Assembly (NCBI GenBank): GCA_045636065.1
Contig: JAZTWW010000047.1
Coordinates: 1 to 64,000 of the forward strand
Reading direction: 5' to 3'
Length of the DNA stretch: 64,000 nt
Source of the DNA: RGIG5050 sp045636065
Lineage (GTDB): Bacteria > Verrucomicrobiota > Kiritimatiellia > RFP12 > UBA1067
The position numbers and the translations under genes were made by a program. Positions 53,471-62,077 of the stretch are shown here, piece by piece (the first letter of the stretch is position 1; each line of letters begins with the position of its first letter). The notes beneath the pieces were generated by a model. That model was not told the DNA's origin, ran no database searches, and saw nothing but the letters and a program-made list of their open reading frames with translations.

Positions 53471-53847
53471 ACGTTTCAAGGACCACCGATCCGCTGAGGT
53501 TCGATGTAGGCATAGGCCGGGCCGGGTATGCGGACGTGATGGATGCCCCGGAGGTCGGGGAGCGCCAGAAGGCGATCCTTCCTGGCTCCACAAGGGTGTC
53601 GCAGGCGATAGACGAGCTTTTCCCGTCCGACAGGAGCGTGGACGGCGAGGTGATGAAGGCTCTTGTCGCGGGCAACTCCCCGAGGCTGCGCACACCGCGC
53701 GGATTCTCCGAGGTCGCAAGGAGCGCCGCGGAGTCGCTAAGGGGCCAAGGCACCGCCGCCGCCGACCTTGCGGCGCATGAAATAGAAAACCTGCTCGCGG
53801 ATTCCGATCTTCTCGAGCATTGCAGAATGGCGCTACTGGAGACATGA
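53461..53847 (+). CDS. YscX-like T3SS export factor (candidate SctX)
   Basis: 128 residues. The position between gatekeeper/chaperone and sctV equals that of yscX. The sequence has weak resemblance to YscX in order: LPGSTRVSQAIDELFPS like the LPP...LERLYP block, SPRLRTPRGF like its central SPGYTFHG block, and a helical C-terminus (AAHEIENLLADSDLLEHCRM). YscX, with YscV and YscY, is an early substrate needed for export. No YscY-like gene follows. GGAGG precedes the ATG; the stop overlaps the sctV start (ATGA). Confidence 0.45.
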   Translation: MGMNVSRTTDPLRFDVGIGRAGYADVMDAPEVGERQKAILPGSTRVSQAIDELFPSDRSVDGEVMKALVAGNSPRLRTPRGFSEVARSAAESLRGQGTAAADLAAHEIENLLADSDLLEHCRMALLET

Positions 53848-55937
53848 TGACAGGAAGACTGGTAAACTTCTCGAATGCGTTCTCGCGTTTCGGCGATCTT
53901 GTGCTCGCCTTTCTCGTCGTCTGCATCATCGGGCTTCTGATCATCCCGCTGCCGACGCCGATGGTGGACCTCCTGATCGCGATCAACATCATGATCTCGA
54001 CGGTGATGCTGATGCTCTCGCTGTACCTCCCGAGGGCGCTCGCATTCTCGACGTTCCCGTCGATGCTCCTCTTTACGACCCTCTTCAGACTGGCCCTCAA
54101 TGTCACGACCACAAGGCTCATCCTCCTCAAGGCGGATGCGGGCGAGATCATCTACACGTTCGGCAACTTCGTCGTCGGCGGCAACTTCGTCGTCGGCGCC
54201 GTCATCTTCCTTATCATAACGATCGTGCAGTTCGTCGTCATCGCCAAGGGCGCGGAGCGCGTCTCCGAAGTGGCTGCCCGCTTCACCCTCGATGCACTGC
54301 CCGGCAAGCAGATGTCGATCGACGCCGACATGAGGGCCGGGGCCATCGACCAGGACACCGCAAGGGCGAGGCGCACGGAACTTACGAAGGAGTCCCAGCT
54401 CTACGGCGCGATGGACGGTGCCATGAAGTTCGTCAAGGGCGATGCCATTGCCGGTCTAATAATGACCTCCATAAACATCGTCGGCGGCATCTGCATAGGC
54501 GTATTCATGAACGACAAGGACGTCGGCTGGGCCGTCACGAAGTACGGCATCCTCACGATCGGCGACGGTCTCGTCTCGCAGATCCCGGCGCTTCTCGTCT
54601 CCATCACCTCGGGCGTCATCGTCACGCGCGTCGGCGATGTTGACAACAAGCCCCTCGGCCAGGACATCATCGACCAGTTCTTCGCCCAGCCCAAGGCCAT
54701 CCTCCTTGGCGCGGTGATGCTCGTCGCCATAGGTCTCATCCCCGGCTTCCCGAAGATCCAGATATTCGGGCTTGCGCTTTTCGTCGCGCTCGTCGGATGG
54801 AGCCTCCAGGCGAAGGCGAAGATCGCCTCCGCGAGGGCGGCCAAGGCCGACGATCCCCTTGCGGCGGCCGCGCCGTCCCAGGGCAAGGATCCGCGTCCCA
54901 AGAAGAAGGAGGGCGACGACTTCTCGATGGTGACGCCGCTTACCGTGGACATCGATGCGGATATAAGAGGCGCTCTCACGTACGAGGCCCTCAACGACCA
55001 GATAATGTCCGTAAGGCGCGCGCTGTACCACGACCTCGGCGTCCCGTTCCCTGGAATCAACCTTTCGCTCAACCCCGCCCTGCACGACGGAAAGTACAGG
55101 ATCCTCGTCAACGAGGTGCCCGTATCGGAGGGCGCTCTCAGGAAGGGTTTCATCTTCGCCCTGGAGGATCCGGAGAACCTCTCCGCCACGGGAATCGAAT
55201 ACGAGACGGGCAAGCCGTTCCTCTCCGGGTACGAGACGTGCTGGGTGAAGGAGGGCGAGAAGACCCATCTCGACGAGAGCGGAATACGCTCGCTCGATCT
55301 GGGCGGCGTGCTCGCGTACCACCTTTCGGGCGTTCTGAGGCGCTATTCGCACGAGTTCCTCTCCCTTCAGGAGACGCGCATCCTCTTCGACCACATGGAG
55401 AGGGAGGCGCCGGAGCTCGTCAAGGAAGTCCAGCGCGTGCTGCCGCTCCAGAAGATAACGGACGTTCTGCAGCGTCTCGTCCAGGAGGGCATCTCCGTCA
55501 GGGACTTGAAGCGCATCACGCAGACCCTCATCGAGTGGGGGCAGAAGGAGAAGGATTCGGTCCTGCTCGTCGAATACGTCCGCGCCGCGCTGAGCAGGTA
55601 CATCTCCTACAAGTTCTCCGGCGGGCAGAACATCGTCGCGGCGTACCTTCTCGACCCGACCCTCGAGGAGAAGATCAGGAAATCCGTCAGGCAGACGTCC
55701 GGCGGAAGCTACCTTGCGATGGATCCCGCAACGGTCCGCGCGATACTCGCGGCCGTGAAGCGCACGATAGGCGATCTCGCGAAGATACCGCAGAAGCCCG
55801 TCATAATCGTGTCCGTCGACATCCGCCGCTATTTCAGGAAGATGATCGAAAAGGACTACTACGAGCTGCCGGTCCTTTCGTTCCAGGAGCTTAGCGCAGA
55901 AATCAACATCCAGCCGCTGGGGAGGTTGAGGCTGTGA
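53844..55937 (+). CDS. sctV: T3SS export gate protein SctV
   Basis: 697 residues. The nonameric inner membrane gate that receives substrates and chaperones. The N-terminal half has about eight membrane helices and the FHIPEP signature RFTLDALPGKQMSIDADMR. The cytoplasmic half (about 330-697) has the four-subdomain ring fold, with TVDIDADIRGALTYEAL near its start. The length is normal. The ATG at 53844 overlaps the previous stop. The absence of flagellar genes and the presence of sctC and sctW place it with injectisomes. Confidence 0.95.
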   Translation: MMTGRLVNFSNAFSRFGDLVLAFLVVCIIGLLIIPLPTPMVDLLIAINIMISTVMLMLSLYLPRALAFSTFPSMLLFTTLFRLALNVTTTRLILLKADAGEIIYTFGNFVVGGNFVVGAVIFLIITIVQFVVIAKGAERVSEVAARFTLDALPGKQMSIDADMRAGAIDQDTARARRTELTKESQLYGAMDGAMKFVKGDAIAGLIMTSINIVGGICIGVFMNDKDVGWAVTKYGILTIGDGLVSQIPALLVSITSGVIVTRVGDVDNKPLGQDIIDQFFAQPKAILLGAVMLVAIGLIPGFPKIQIFGLALFVALVGWSLQAKAKIASARAAKADDPLAAAAPSQGKDPRPKKKEGDDFSMVTPLTVDIDADIRGALTYEALNDQIMSVRRALYHDLGVPFPGINLSLNPALHDGKYRILVNEVPVSEGALRKGFIFALEDPENLSATGIEYETGKPFLSGYETCWVKEGEKTHLDESGIRSLDLGGVLAYHLSGVLRRYSHEFLSLQETRILFDHMEREAPELVKEVQRVLPLQKITDVLQRLVQEGISVRDLKRITQTLIEWGQKEKDSVLLVEYVRAALSRYISYKFSGGQNIVAAYLLDPTLEEKIRKSVRQTSGGSYLAMDPATVRAILAAVKRTIGDLAKIPQKPVIIVSVDIRRYFRKMIEKDYYELPVLSFQELSAEINIQPLGRLRL

Positions 55938-55970
55938 GCGAAGAGCGGAAAGTGAAGAGTGGACAGTGAC

Positions 55971-57152
55971 ATGAATTTTCTGTTAAAGATAGTCGAAGGC
56001 CCGAACAAGGGCGCGGAGGTCGCACTCGTCGAGGGCGTCGCGGTGACGCTCGGCAGAAGGGACGACTGCGACATCATCCTCGCCGACCAGACTCTGCCCG
56101 ACGCGCCGGTCAAGATCGAGCCGTCGGCGACGGGCGTAAAGGTGGACGGCGCCGCGCTCGCGCCGTTCGAGGTGAAGACCCTCGGCGCTACGTCGTTCGC
56201 CGTAGGCCCTGCCGACGCGCCGTGGGGCGAGCTCGTGTGGCCTCGCAAGGCGGAGGAGGCCGGGGAGAAGCCCAAGGAGGATACCCCGGTGGCCGAAATC
56301 CCGCAGGAGAAGGCCCCAGAGAGCGCTCCCCAGGAGGAGAAGAAGGAAGAGAAGCGGCACGGCGGCTTCCTCGGCTGCATTGTCATGCTCGCCCTGCTTC
56401 TCGTGGTCCTTGCTGCCCTTGGATGGTTCTTCAGGGACAAGATCCGCGAAACTGGCGTTTTCAAGTCCATCTCCGCCCCGGCGGAGGACGAGAGCGCCGA
56501 GACCGCTGCCCAGCCGCAGGTCACGCTTTCCACGATCGCCGGGAAGTACGGTCTTTCGTTTAGCGAGGAGGGTGATGTGCCCGTAATCTCCGGGAACCTC
56601 AAAACGCGCCGCGAGAGGCTTCAGGTGATAGCCGAGGTCTACCAGCTGAGGCCGGGGACAGAACTCGACCTTTCCGACGACGAATCGTTCCGCGCGTCGG
56701 CCGAGGATGCGCTCTTCAACGTGACGGAAGGCGCGCTCAAGGTGGCCGCGGCGACGAACCGCGTGCTGTCGGTTTCGGGCAAGGTCGCTTCGCCCGCCGC
56801 GCTTGAAAGGATGGTGAGGGCCCTTGCGGCCGATCTTCCCAAGATGCGCGACATCGATGTGGAGGGGGTCGCGTTCTCGCGTGCGGCCGCGTCCATCGAA
56901 TCCGAGGGCGATGCCGAAACGGAGGACGGCTCGGGGACTCTCGTGGCCGCCGTGTCCGCCGCACCCGCCCAGCCGTCCGTTCCTGAAATTCCCGTATGCG
57001 GCATAATGACGGTCCCCTATCCCTACCTCGTGATGAGGGATGGAAGGCGCGTCATGGAAGGTGCGGCGATCGGGGATAGCGTAATACTCAAGATCGAGGC
57101 CGATTCGGTCACGCTCACGAATTCCATGGGGAGGATCGTATGGAAACCGTGA
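55971..57152 (+). CDS. sctD: T3SS inner membrane ring protein SctD
   Basis: 393 residues. An N-terminal cytoplasmic FHA-like domain (about 1-100: IVEGPNKGAEVALVEG, VTLGRRDDCDIIL) is followed by an acidic linker, one membrane helix (about 132-153) and periplasmic ring-building domains including a BON-like part (SGKVASPAALERMVRALA). This is the layout of YscD. A 33-nt gap with a purine-rich AGTGAAGAGTGGACAGTG run separates it from sctV. Its end overlaps the next gene by 13 bp. Confidence 0.88.
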   Translation: MNFLLKIVEGPNKGAEVALVEGVAVTLGRRDDCDIILADQTLPDAPVKIEPSATGVKVDGAALAPFEVKTLGATSFAVGPADAPWGELVWPRKAEEAGEKPKEDTPVAEIPQEKAPESAPQEEKKEEKRHGGFLGCIVMLALLLVVLAALGWFFRDKIRETGVFKSISAPAEDESAETAAQPQVTLSTIAGKYGLSFSEEGDVPVISGNLKTRRERLQVIAEVYQLRPGTELDLSDDESFRASAEDALFNVTEGALKVAAATNRVLSVSGKVASPAALERMVRALAADLPKMRDIDVEGVAFSRAAASIESEGDAETEDGSGTLVAAVSAAPAQPSVPEIPVCGIMTVPYPYLVMRDGRRVMEGAAIGDSVILKIEADSVTLTNSMGRIVWKP

Positions 57153-57391
57153 AAGAGCCCGTGATGCTGATGGAGATCGAAAAGGAGCTGGCGGGGCCGG
57201 GCCGTGAGGAGGCGCTCGCCCGCTACGATGCCGTCCTTTCGCGTCTCAATGCACGCATCGTGGACACTCTCAGGGACGGGCTTACGCCCGACGAATTCCC
57301 CAAGGTAGAGGCTTTGAAGGAGGCTAACGTCCTCGCAAGAAAGATTTTGCGTCTTGCCGCCCGGGTGGGCGGAGGGGCGCGGAAAGCGTAG
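57140..57391 (+). CDS. Small YscE-like protein, candidate needle co-chaperone
   Basis: 83 residues, helical (MEIEKELAGPGREEALARYD, then VLSRLNARIVDTLRDGL). The order sctD, this gene, sctF, TPR gene equals yscD-yscE-yscF-yscG, where YscE and YscG together hold the needle subunit. The sequence alone would not decide the call. It overlaps sctD by 13 bp. Confidence 0.55.
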   Translation: METVKEPVMLMEIEKELAGPGREEALARYDAVLSRLNARIVDTLRDGLTPDEFPKVEALKEANVLARKILRLAARVGGGARKA

Positions 57392-57451
57392 CCCCGGAAG
57401 GGCGACGTTCAACAGTCAAAAACGAACAAAAACAGAAGAAGGAGCAAACAA

Positions 57452-57769
57452 ATGGCACTAGGAGTAGGAGCGGCGCTCGGGCTTCCGACGCTTACAAACT
57501 ATGCGGCTGACGTGTACCGTCTCGGTACGAACGCACCCGACAGCATCCACACCGACGCCGTGTACAACGCCCTCATCAATGCCGCCGGCATTATGGAGGA
57601 CCGTCTCGCGGAATCGCTCAAGAACTACCAGGAACACCCGGATGTGCAGGCGAACCTCCAGCAGCTGCAGTACGACCTGCAGCAGTGGAACCTCGCGCTG
57701 ACGACGATGACGAACATCAACAAGAACATGGGCGATGCCCTGAACTCGATAGCCTCCAACTTCAGGTGA
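57452..57769 (+). CDS. sctF: T3SS needle subunit
   Basis: 105 residues, slightly longer than YscF or MxiH (about 83-87) because of an N-terminal extension. The helical hairpin of needle proteins is visible: DAVYNALINAAGIME, a turn at YQEHPDV, then LQQLQYDLQQWNLALTTMTN and a C-terminal NMGDALNSIASNFR. A 60-nt A-rich leader with AAGGAG precedes the ATG, in keeping with high expression. The stop and the next start share a base (TGATG). Confidence 0.85.
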   Translation: MALGVGAALGLPTLTNYAADVYRLGTNAPDSIHTDAVYNALINAAGIMEDRLAESLKNYQEHPDVQANLQQLQYDLQQWNLALTTMTNINKNMGDALNSIASNFR

Positions 57770-58137
57770 TGTTCGACCTTGAAAGCGAAGAGGCGAAGCT
57801 GCTGTTGAACGTCGCCTTGATGGCGATTGGACAGAACCGCTTCAGGTCCGCCGCAAAGATACTTGCGGCGCTTGGGCGGTTCCGTCCGGAGGAGGCGTCC
57901 GTCGCTGTGGCGAGCGCCATCCTCCTCATCAGCATGCTGGACTTCAAGGGCGCGGTTGAATACATCGACCGCGAGGCATTGCCGCGTTTCCCCAATTCGG
58001 CCATGCTTAAGGCCTTCAAGGGGATGGCTCTGATAAGGATGGATCGCGCTGCCGAGGCCATGGGGCCGCTTTCGGAGGCGGCGTCGGACGTTTCCGATCC
58101 GGCGGCGGCGCAACTTGCAAAGGACTTGATGAAATGA
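57769..58137 (+). CDS. YscG-like TPR chaperone for the needle subunit
   Basis: 122 residues, close to the length of YscG. Three TPR-like helical pairs are seen (LNVALMAIGQNRFRSAAKIL, AVASAILLISMLDFKGAVEY, AMLKAFKGMALIRMDRAAEA). Directly after sctF, as yscG is. It would form a ternary complex with the needle subunit and the YscE-like protein in the cytoplasm. It overlaps sctI by 4 bp. Confidence 0.7.
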   Translation: MFDLESEEAKLLLNVALMAIGQNRFRSAAKILAALGRFRPEEASVAVASAILLISMLDFKGAVEYIDREALPRFPNSAMLKAFKGMALIRMDRAAEAMGPLSEAASDVSDPAAAQLAKDLMK

Positions 58138-58535
58138 CCGAATCGATGATAGTCGAGGCTGTAAGGGCGGCTGGCGGGCCGCAGCGGCTGGCGCCGCAGG
58201 AGATCGCAGCGCCTGAGGCCGTGGCGGATCCCCGGAGCGTGGCGCGTTTCCAGGCCGCGATGGGGCCCGGGGCCGTGCAGGGCGCATCCCTCGCCGATCC
58301 CATACCCTTCGCCTCGGAGATGGCGACATCGTGGCATATGGCCAAGGCCAACAACCAGGGGATAGTGCATCGCATCAAGGCCCTTACGGAGCTTAGGCAG
58401 CAGCATAGCGTCTCCGCGCCGGAGCTCATCGAGCTCCAGTATGAGGTGATGAACCTCTCGTTCCAGCAGGAGGTCGTGACGAAGGTCGCCGACAAGTCCT
58501 CGAACGCGGTCCAGACGCTGATCAAGAACCAGTAG
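58134..58535 (+). CDS. sctI: T3SS inner rod protein
   Basis: 133 residues. The C-terminal part is typical of YscI/PrgJ: ELIELQYEVMNLSFQQEVVT followed by KVADKSSNAVQTLIKNQ. The N-terminal half is Ala- and Pro-rich and probably flexible. It forms the adapter between the export gate and needle inside the basal body. The order sctF-G-I-J matches Ysc operons. Confidence 0.9.
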   Translation: MTESMIVEAVRAAGGPQRLAPQEIAAPEAVADPRSVARFQAAMGPGAVQGASLADPIPFASEMATSWHMAKANNQGIVHRIKALTELRQQHSVSAPELIELQYEVMNLSFQQEVVTKVADKSSNAVQTLIKNQ

Positions 58536-58544
58536 GGGGGCAGA

Positions 58545-59147
58545 ATGAAGAAACAGGCATTATTGCTCGTTGCCGCACTGCTGCTTGCGGGGTGCGACAA
58601 CGAGACGACGCTGCACGCGGGGCTTGAGGAGAACCAGGCCAACCTCGTGATGGCCGCGCTTCTGGACGCCGGAATAGACTGCCACAAGTCGCCCGGCGAG
58701 GAAGGGACGTGGAACGTCACCGTGGTCGAATCGAGATTCGCCGATGCGGTGAACCTCCTCGAAAAGGCCGGGCTTCCGAGGCGCCAGCACCAGGGCATCG
58801 GAGAGGTGTTCAAGAAGACGGGCATGATCTCGTCGCCGAGCGAGGAGCGCATCCGCTTCATGGACGCTCTTGCGCAGGATCTCGCCAAGACGATATGCTC
58901 GATCGAAGGCGTGGTCGATGCCCGCGTACATGTCGTCCTTCCCGAGAACGATCCGTTCGCGCGCCATGTGCTGCCGTCGTCCGCGTCGGTGGCGATACGT
59001 TCGCGCTGGGATGCCGACCTTACGGATGTGATCCCGTCCGTGAAGGGGCTCGTCAAGAACGCGATCGAAGGTCTCCAGTACGAGAAGATAATGGTGACGG
59101 TCTTCCAGGACTCGCCGCCGAGAAAGCGCACGGTCGACAGCGAATAG
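58545..59147 (+). CDS. sctJ: T3SS inner ring lipoprotein
   Basis: 200 residues. A lipoprotein signal with LLAGC (Cys17) is followed by the two ring-building motifs of YscJ/PrgK: LEENQANLVMAALLDAGIDC and FMDALAQDLAKTICSIEGVV with ARVHVVLPEN. The C-terminal membrane helix of YscJ is missing: the protein ends in a charged tail (PPRKRTVDSE), so it is a short version attached only by lipid. Confidence 0.93.
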   Translation: MKKQALLLVAALLLAGCDNETTLHAGLEENQANLVMAALLDAGIDCHKSPGEEGTWNVTVVESRFADAVNLLEKAGLPRRQHQGIGEVFKKTGMISSPSEERIRFMDALAQDLAKTICSIEGVVDARVHVVLPENDPFARHVLPSSASVAIRSRWDADLTDVIPSVKGLVKNAIEGLQYEKIMVTVFQDSPPRKRTVDSE

Positions 59148-59157
59148 GTGTCAAGGC

Positions 59158-59502
59158 ATGGATCCGGAAGAGAGACAGTTCCTCATGACGGCGGTGTGGC
59201 TGTTCATGCGCCATGGAAGGCATGATCGCGCCATGGGCGTATGCGAGGCCTTGAGCGAGGCGGACCCGCAGGACGGGGCCGTCGCCGCCGCATTTGCGGA
59301 GCTGCTCCTTGAGGAGGGCAATGCCAACAGGGCGATCCGCATCCTGAGGGAAGCCGATTTCCCGCCGGAGCTCCAGCACGCGGGGGCCGTCCTCGAGACT
59401 CGCGCGCTAAGGCTTCTGGGCAGGACCCAAGAGGCGCAGGCCCGCTGGGAGCGGTATCTCGAATCACGCAAAGGGGCTGACAGGAAATGGATAGCGCAAT
59501 AG
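59158..59502 (+). CDS. TPR-repeat protein between sctJ and sctK
   Basis: 114 residues with about three TPR-like helix pairs (FLMTAVWLFMRHGRHDRAMG, AAAFAELLLEEGNANRAIRI, LETRALRLLGRTQEAQARW). Ysc operons normally have yscK directly after yscJ, so this is an extra gene. It may be a second YscG-like chaperone or part of the sorting platform. It overlaps sctK by 16 bp, showing operon membership. Confidence 0.6.
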   Translation: MDPEERQFLMTAVWLFMRHGRHDRAMGVCEALSEADPQDGAVAAAFAELLLEEGNANRAIRILREADFPPELQHAGAVLETRALRLLGRTQEAQARWERYLESRKGADRKWIAQ

Positions 59503-60113
59503 ACATCTCTACGGCGCGTGAGCTCGTGTCCGATCGGGTCCTCTGGCCTCTGGTCAGGGATTTCCTGTGGGATTTTGCGCCCCAGATCCATCCGAGCTGG
59601 CTTGAGGGCTTCAGCCCTGTCGAGAGGAAGGTCGATTCGTGGATCCTTCGCGAACTTGGTGTGGTTCCGTGCTTCCACACGTTCCCGAAAGGCGATTTCA
59701 GCCGTCTCATGCTTGTTGACGGCGGAACTTTGATGGAAATAAGCCGCTGGCTGGGTGCCATTTCATGCGCCGGCCGCTTAAGGCGCATAACTGGGGGCGC
59801 GGCAGTACGTGCATTGAAGGGCGCCCTCCCGGGAGTCTATCCCGGTGTTTTCGCGTACACCATGTATTTCAGGCAGATGGCGGACGAGGGCGGAAACGGG
59901 GAGGTGTCCCCGGATGAGGTGGTCGCCATGGGGGTTGCGATGCTTAAGTCCTATGCCGCCAAGCTTCAGGAACCGTTGAAGAGGCGTTTCGCGCTCAAGC
60001 TCCCCAAGCCCGGTGACGGCGTCGCCGCGTCCGATGTGGACGGCAGGCCCCCCGTCAACCTTCAACTTCTCCTTAAACTGCGTTTCCCGGAGGTTCATTC
60101 GCTATGCTTCTGA
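59487..60113 (+). CDS. sctK: T3SS sorting-platform protein SctK
   Basis: 208 residues. The call comes from its position between sctJ and sctL and from YscK-like features: RDFLWDFAPQIHPSWLE near the N-terminus, aromatic-rich helices, and a Leu-rich C-terminus (NLQLLLKLRFPEVHSL). SctK links the sorting platform to the SctD/J ring. Overlaps the next gene by 10 bp. YscK proteins are poorly conserved, so confidence is moderate. Confidence 0.65.
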   Translation: MDSAIDISTARELVSDRVLWPLVRDFLWDFAPQIHPSWLEGFSPVERKVDSWILRELGVVPCFHTFPKGDFSRLMLVDGGTLMEISRWLGAISCAGRLRRITGGAAVRALKGALPGVYPGVFAYTMYFRQMADEGGNGEVSPDEVVAMGVAMLKSYAAKLQEPLKRRFALKLPKPGDGVAASDVDGRPPVNLQLLLKLRFPEVHSLCF

Positions 60114-60724
60114 TAGAAAGACAGGATTTCTCCCTCTCCTCCGACAGCCGGCTCGTGAAGGCGGCCGATTTCGCCACCGTCAGCACGGCGGGGGAGATCA
60201 TAGCCGCCGCCGAGGCCGAGGCCGCAAGGATCCGCGAGGAGGCAAAGGCCGCATTCGAGGCGGAGAAGAAGCGCGGCTATGAAAAAGGGCTCCAGGACGG
60301 AAAGATCGAGATTGCGATGCAGAAGCTCGACCTTGTGGACAAATCGGTCGAGTTCATGGGCTCCGTCGAAGGCAAGATGGCCGAGATCGTCATGAAGGCG
60401 TTGAGATCCTGCGTCATGGAGATAGGCGACAGGGAGATGGTCGTCAACATCGTCCGCAAGACAATGAACGCCGTAATCCGCACGCAGCGCCACGTGACGC
60501 TCAAAGTGGCCCCGGACATGGCCGCATACGTGAGGGAAAGGCTTGATGCGATACGGATCGACTATCCGACCGTCGAGACGTTCGATGTCGTCGAGGATCC
60601 GCGCCTCAAGGGTCCTGCATGCATACTTGAGACGGAGGCCGGCGTTGCCGATGCGTCCGTCGATTCCCAGCTTGCCGCGATCGAGCGTTCCATAAAGCGG
60701 CATCTCGCGGGAGGGAAGGGCTGA
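60104..60724 (+). CDS. sctL: T3SS ATPase stator SctL
   Basis: 206 residues. An FliH/YscL-like peripheral stalk: a short N-terminus, an Ala/Glu coiled coil (about 30-75, AEAEAARIREEAKAAFEAEK), then the conserved C-terminal domain (MVVNIVRKTMNAVIRTQRHV and VEDPRLKGPACILETEAG). It recruits and regulates SctN. The stop shares a base with the sctN start. Confidence 0.88.
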   Translation: MLLIERQDFSLSSDSRLVKAADFATVSTAGEIIAAAEAEAARIREEAKAAFEAEKKRGYEKGLQDGKIEIAMQKLDLVDKSVEFMGSVEGKMAEIVMKALRSCVMEIGDREMVVNIVRKTMNAVIRTQRHVTLKVAPDMAAYVRERLDAIRIDYPTVETFDVVEDPRLKGPACILETEAGVADASVDSQLAAIERSIKRHLAGGKG

Positions 60725-62052
60725 TGGCCAGCGTCTTCGACTATATCCCAGAGGTGCTGAACCGCGCCGTGGAGGACGCCCAGCCCATCGACGTAAAGGG
60801 CAAGGTCGTCCAGGTGGTCGGCACCATCATAAAGGCCTCCGTGCCTGGCGTGAAGGTCGGCGAGGTCTGCATCCTCAGGAATCCCTGGGAGGGACATGAA
60901 GTGCAGGCGGAGGTCGTCGGCTTCACGAAGGATGCCGCGCTCCTGACGGCTTTGGGGCCTATGATCGGCATATCCGCCGAAACCGAGGTGATCCCCACGA
61001 GGCGAGTCCAGATGGTTCCCGTTGGGATGAACCTTCTGGGGCGCGTCCTGGACGGACTCGGACAGCCGATGGATTCGGACAGGATGGGGCCTCTAAGGCC
61101 GGACGGGTACTATCCCGTATATGCGCCGCCGCCCTCGCCTCTTGAAAGGACGATCATCTCGAAGCCGATCTCGCTTGGAATCCGTGCCATCGACGGGCTT
61201 CTCACATGCGGCGAAGGGCAGAGAATGGGCATATTCGCGGCTGCGGGCGGCGGAAAGTCGACGCTTCTTGCGTCGATCATCCGCAACACAGAGGCGGAGG
61301 TCACTGTCCTTGCCCTTATAGGCGAGCGCGGACGCGAGGTGAGGGAGTTCATCGAGAAGGACCTGGGGCCGGAGGGCCTCAAGAAGTCGGTTCTCGTGAT
61401 ATCGACCTCCGACAGGCCCTCGATGGAGCGCCTCAAGGCCGCATATGTGGCGACGTCCATCGCGGAATCGTTCCGCGACAGGGGGATGAAGGTCCTCCTT
61501 CTCATGGACAGCGTCACGCGCTTCGGGCGCGCCCAGCGCGAGATAGGCCTTGCCGCCGGCGAGCCCCCCACGAGGCGCGGCTTCCCGCCAAGCGTCTTCT
61601 CGGAGCTTCCGAAACTGATGGAAAGGGCGGGGAATTCGTCGAAGGGCTCGATCACGGCGCTCTACACCGTCCTCGTCGAAGGCGACGACATGACCGAGCC
61701 CATCGCCGACGAGACGCGCTCCATCCTCGACGGGCACATCATCCTTTCTCGCAAGCTCGCCCAGATGAACCACTATCCGGCGATCGACATTCTCGCATCG
61801 GTGTCGCGCTGCCAGACGGCCATCATCCCGAAGGACCACAAGGCCGCGGCCGCCAAGCTGAGGACGCTTCTCGCCAAATACGCCGAGGTCGAGCTCCTTC
61901 TCAAGATCGGCGAATACAAGAAAGGCTCCGATCCCGAGGCGGACGAGGCGATAGCCAAGAACGGCGCGATAAACGCCTTCCTCAAGCAGGGGCTGGACGA
62001 GCGCCCCATGTACGGCGATACGATACAGAAGCTGAAGGCCGCCGTGTCGTAG
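60724..62052 (+). CDS. sctN: T3SS ATPase
   Basis: 442 residues. The hexameric F1-beta-like ATPase that unfolds substrates and strips chaperones. Walker A is AAAGGGKST near 173-181; IGERGREVREFIE, Walker B LLLMDSVTRFGRAQREIGLA, and GSITALYTVLVEGDDM are typical. The GMNLLGRVLDGLGQPMD block is shared by FliI and SctN. The adjacent secretin and gatekeeper genes place it as SctN. Confidence 0.95.
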   Translation: MASVFDYIPEVLNRAVEDAQPIDVKGKVVQVVGTIIKASVPGVKVGEVCILRNPWEGHEVQAEVVGFTKDAALLTALGPMIGISAETEVIPTRRVQMVPVGMNLLGRVLDGLGQPMDSDRMGPLRPDGYYPVYAPPPSPLERTIISKPISLGIRAIDGLLTCGEGQRMGIFAAAGGGKSTLLASIIRNTEAEVTVLALIGERGREVREFIEKDLGPEGLKKSVLVISTSDRPSMERLKAAYVATSIAESFRDRGMKVLLLMDSVTRFGRAQREIGLAAGEPPTRRGFPPSVFSELPKLMERAGNSSKGSITALYTVLVEGDDMTEPIADETRSILDGHIILSRKLAQMNHYPAIDILASVSRCQTAIIPKDHKAAAAKLRTLLAKYAEVELLLKIGEYKKGSDPEADEAIAKNGAINAFLKQGLDERPMYGDTIQKLKAAVS

Positions 62053-62077
62053 AATCTTTTGAAGGGGGAAAAGGACG

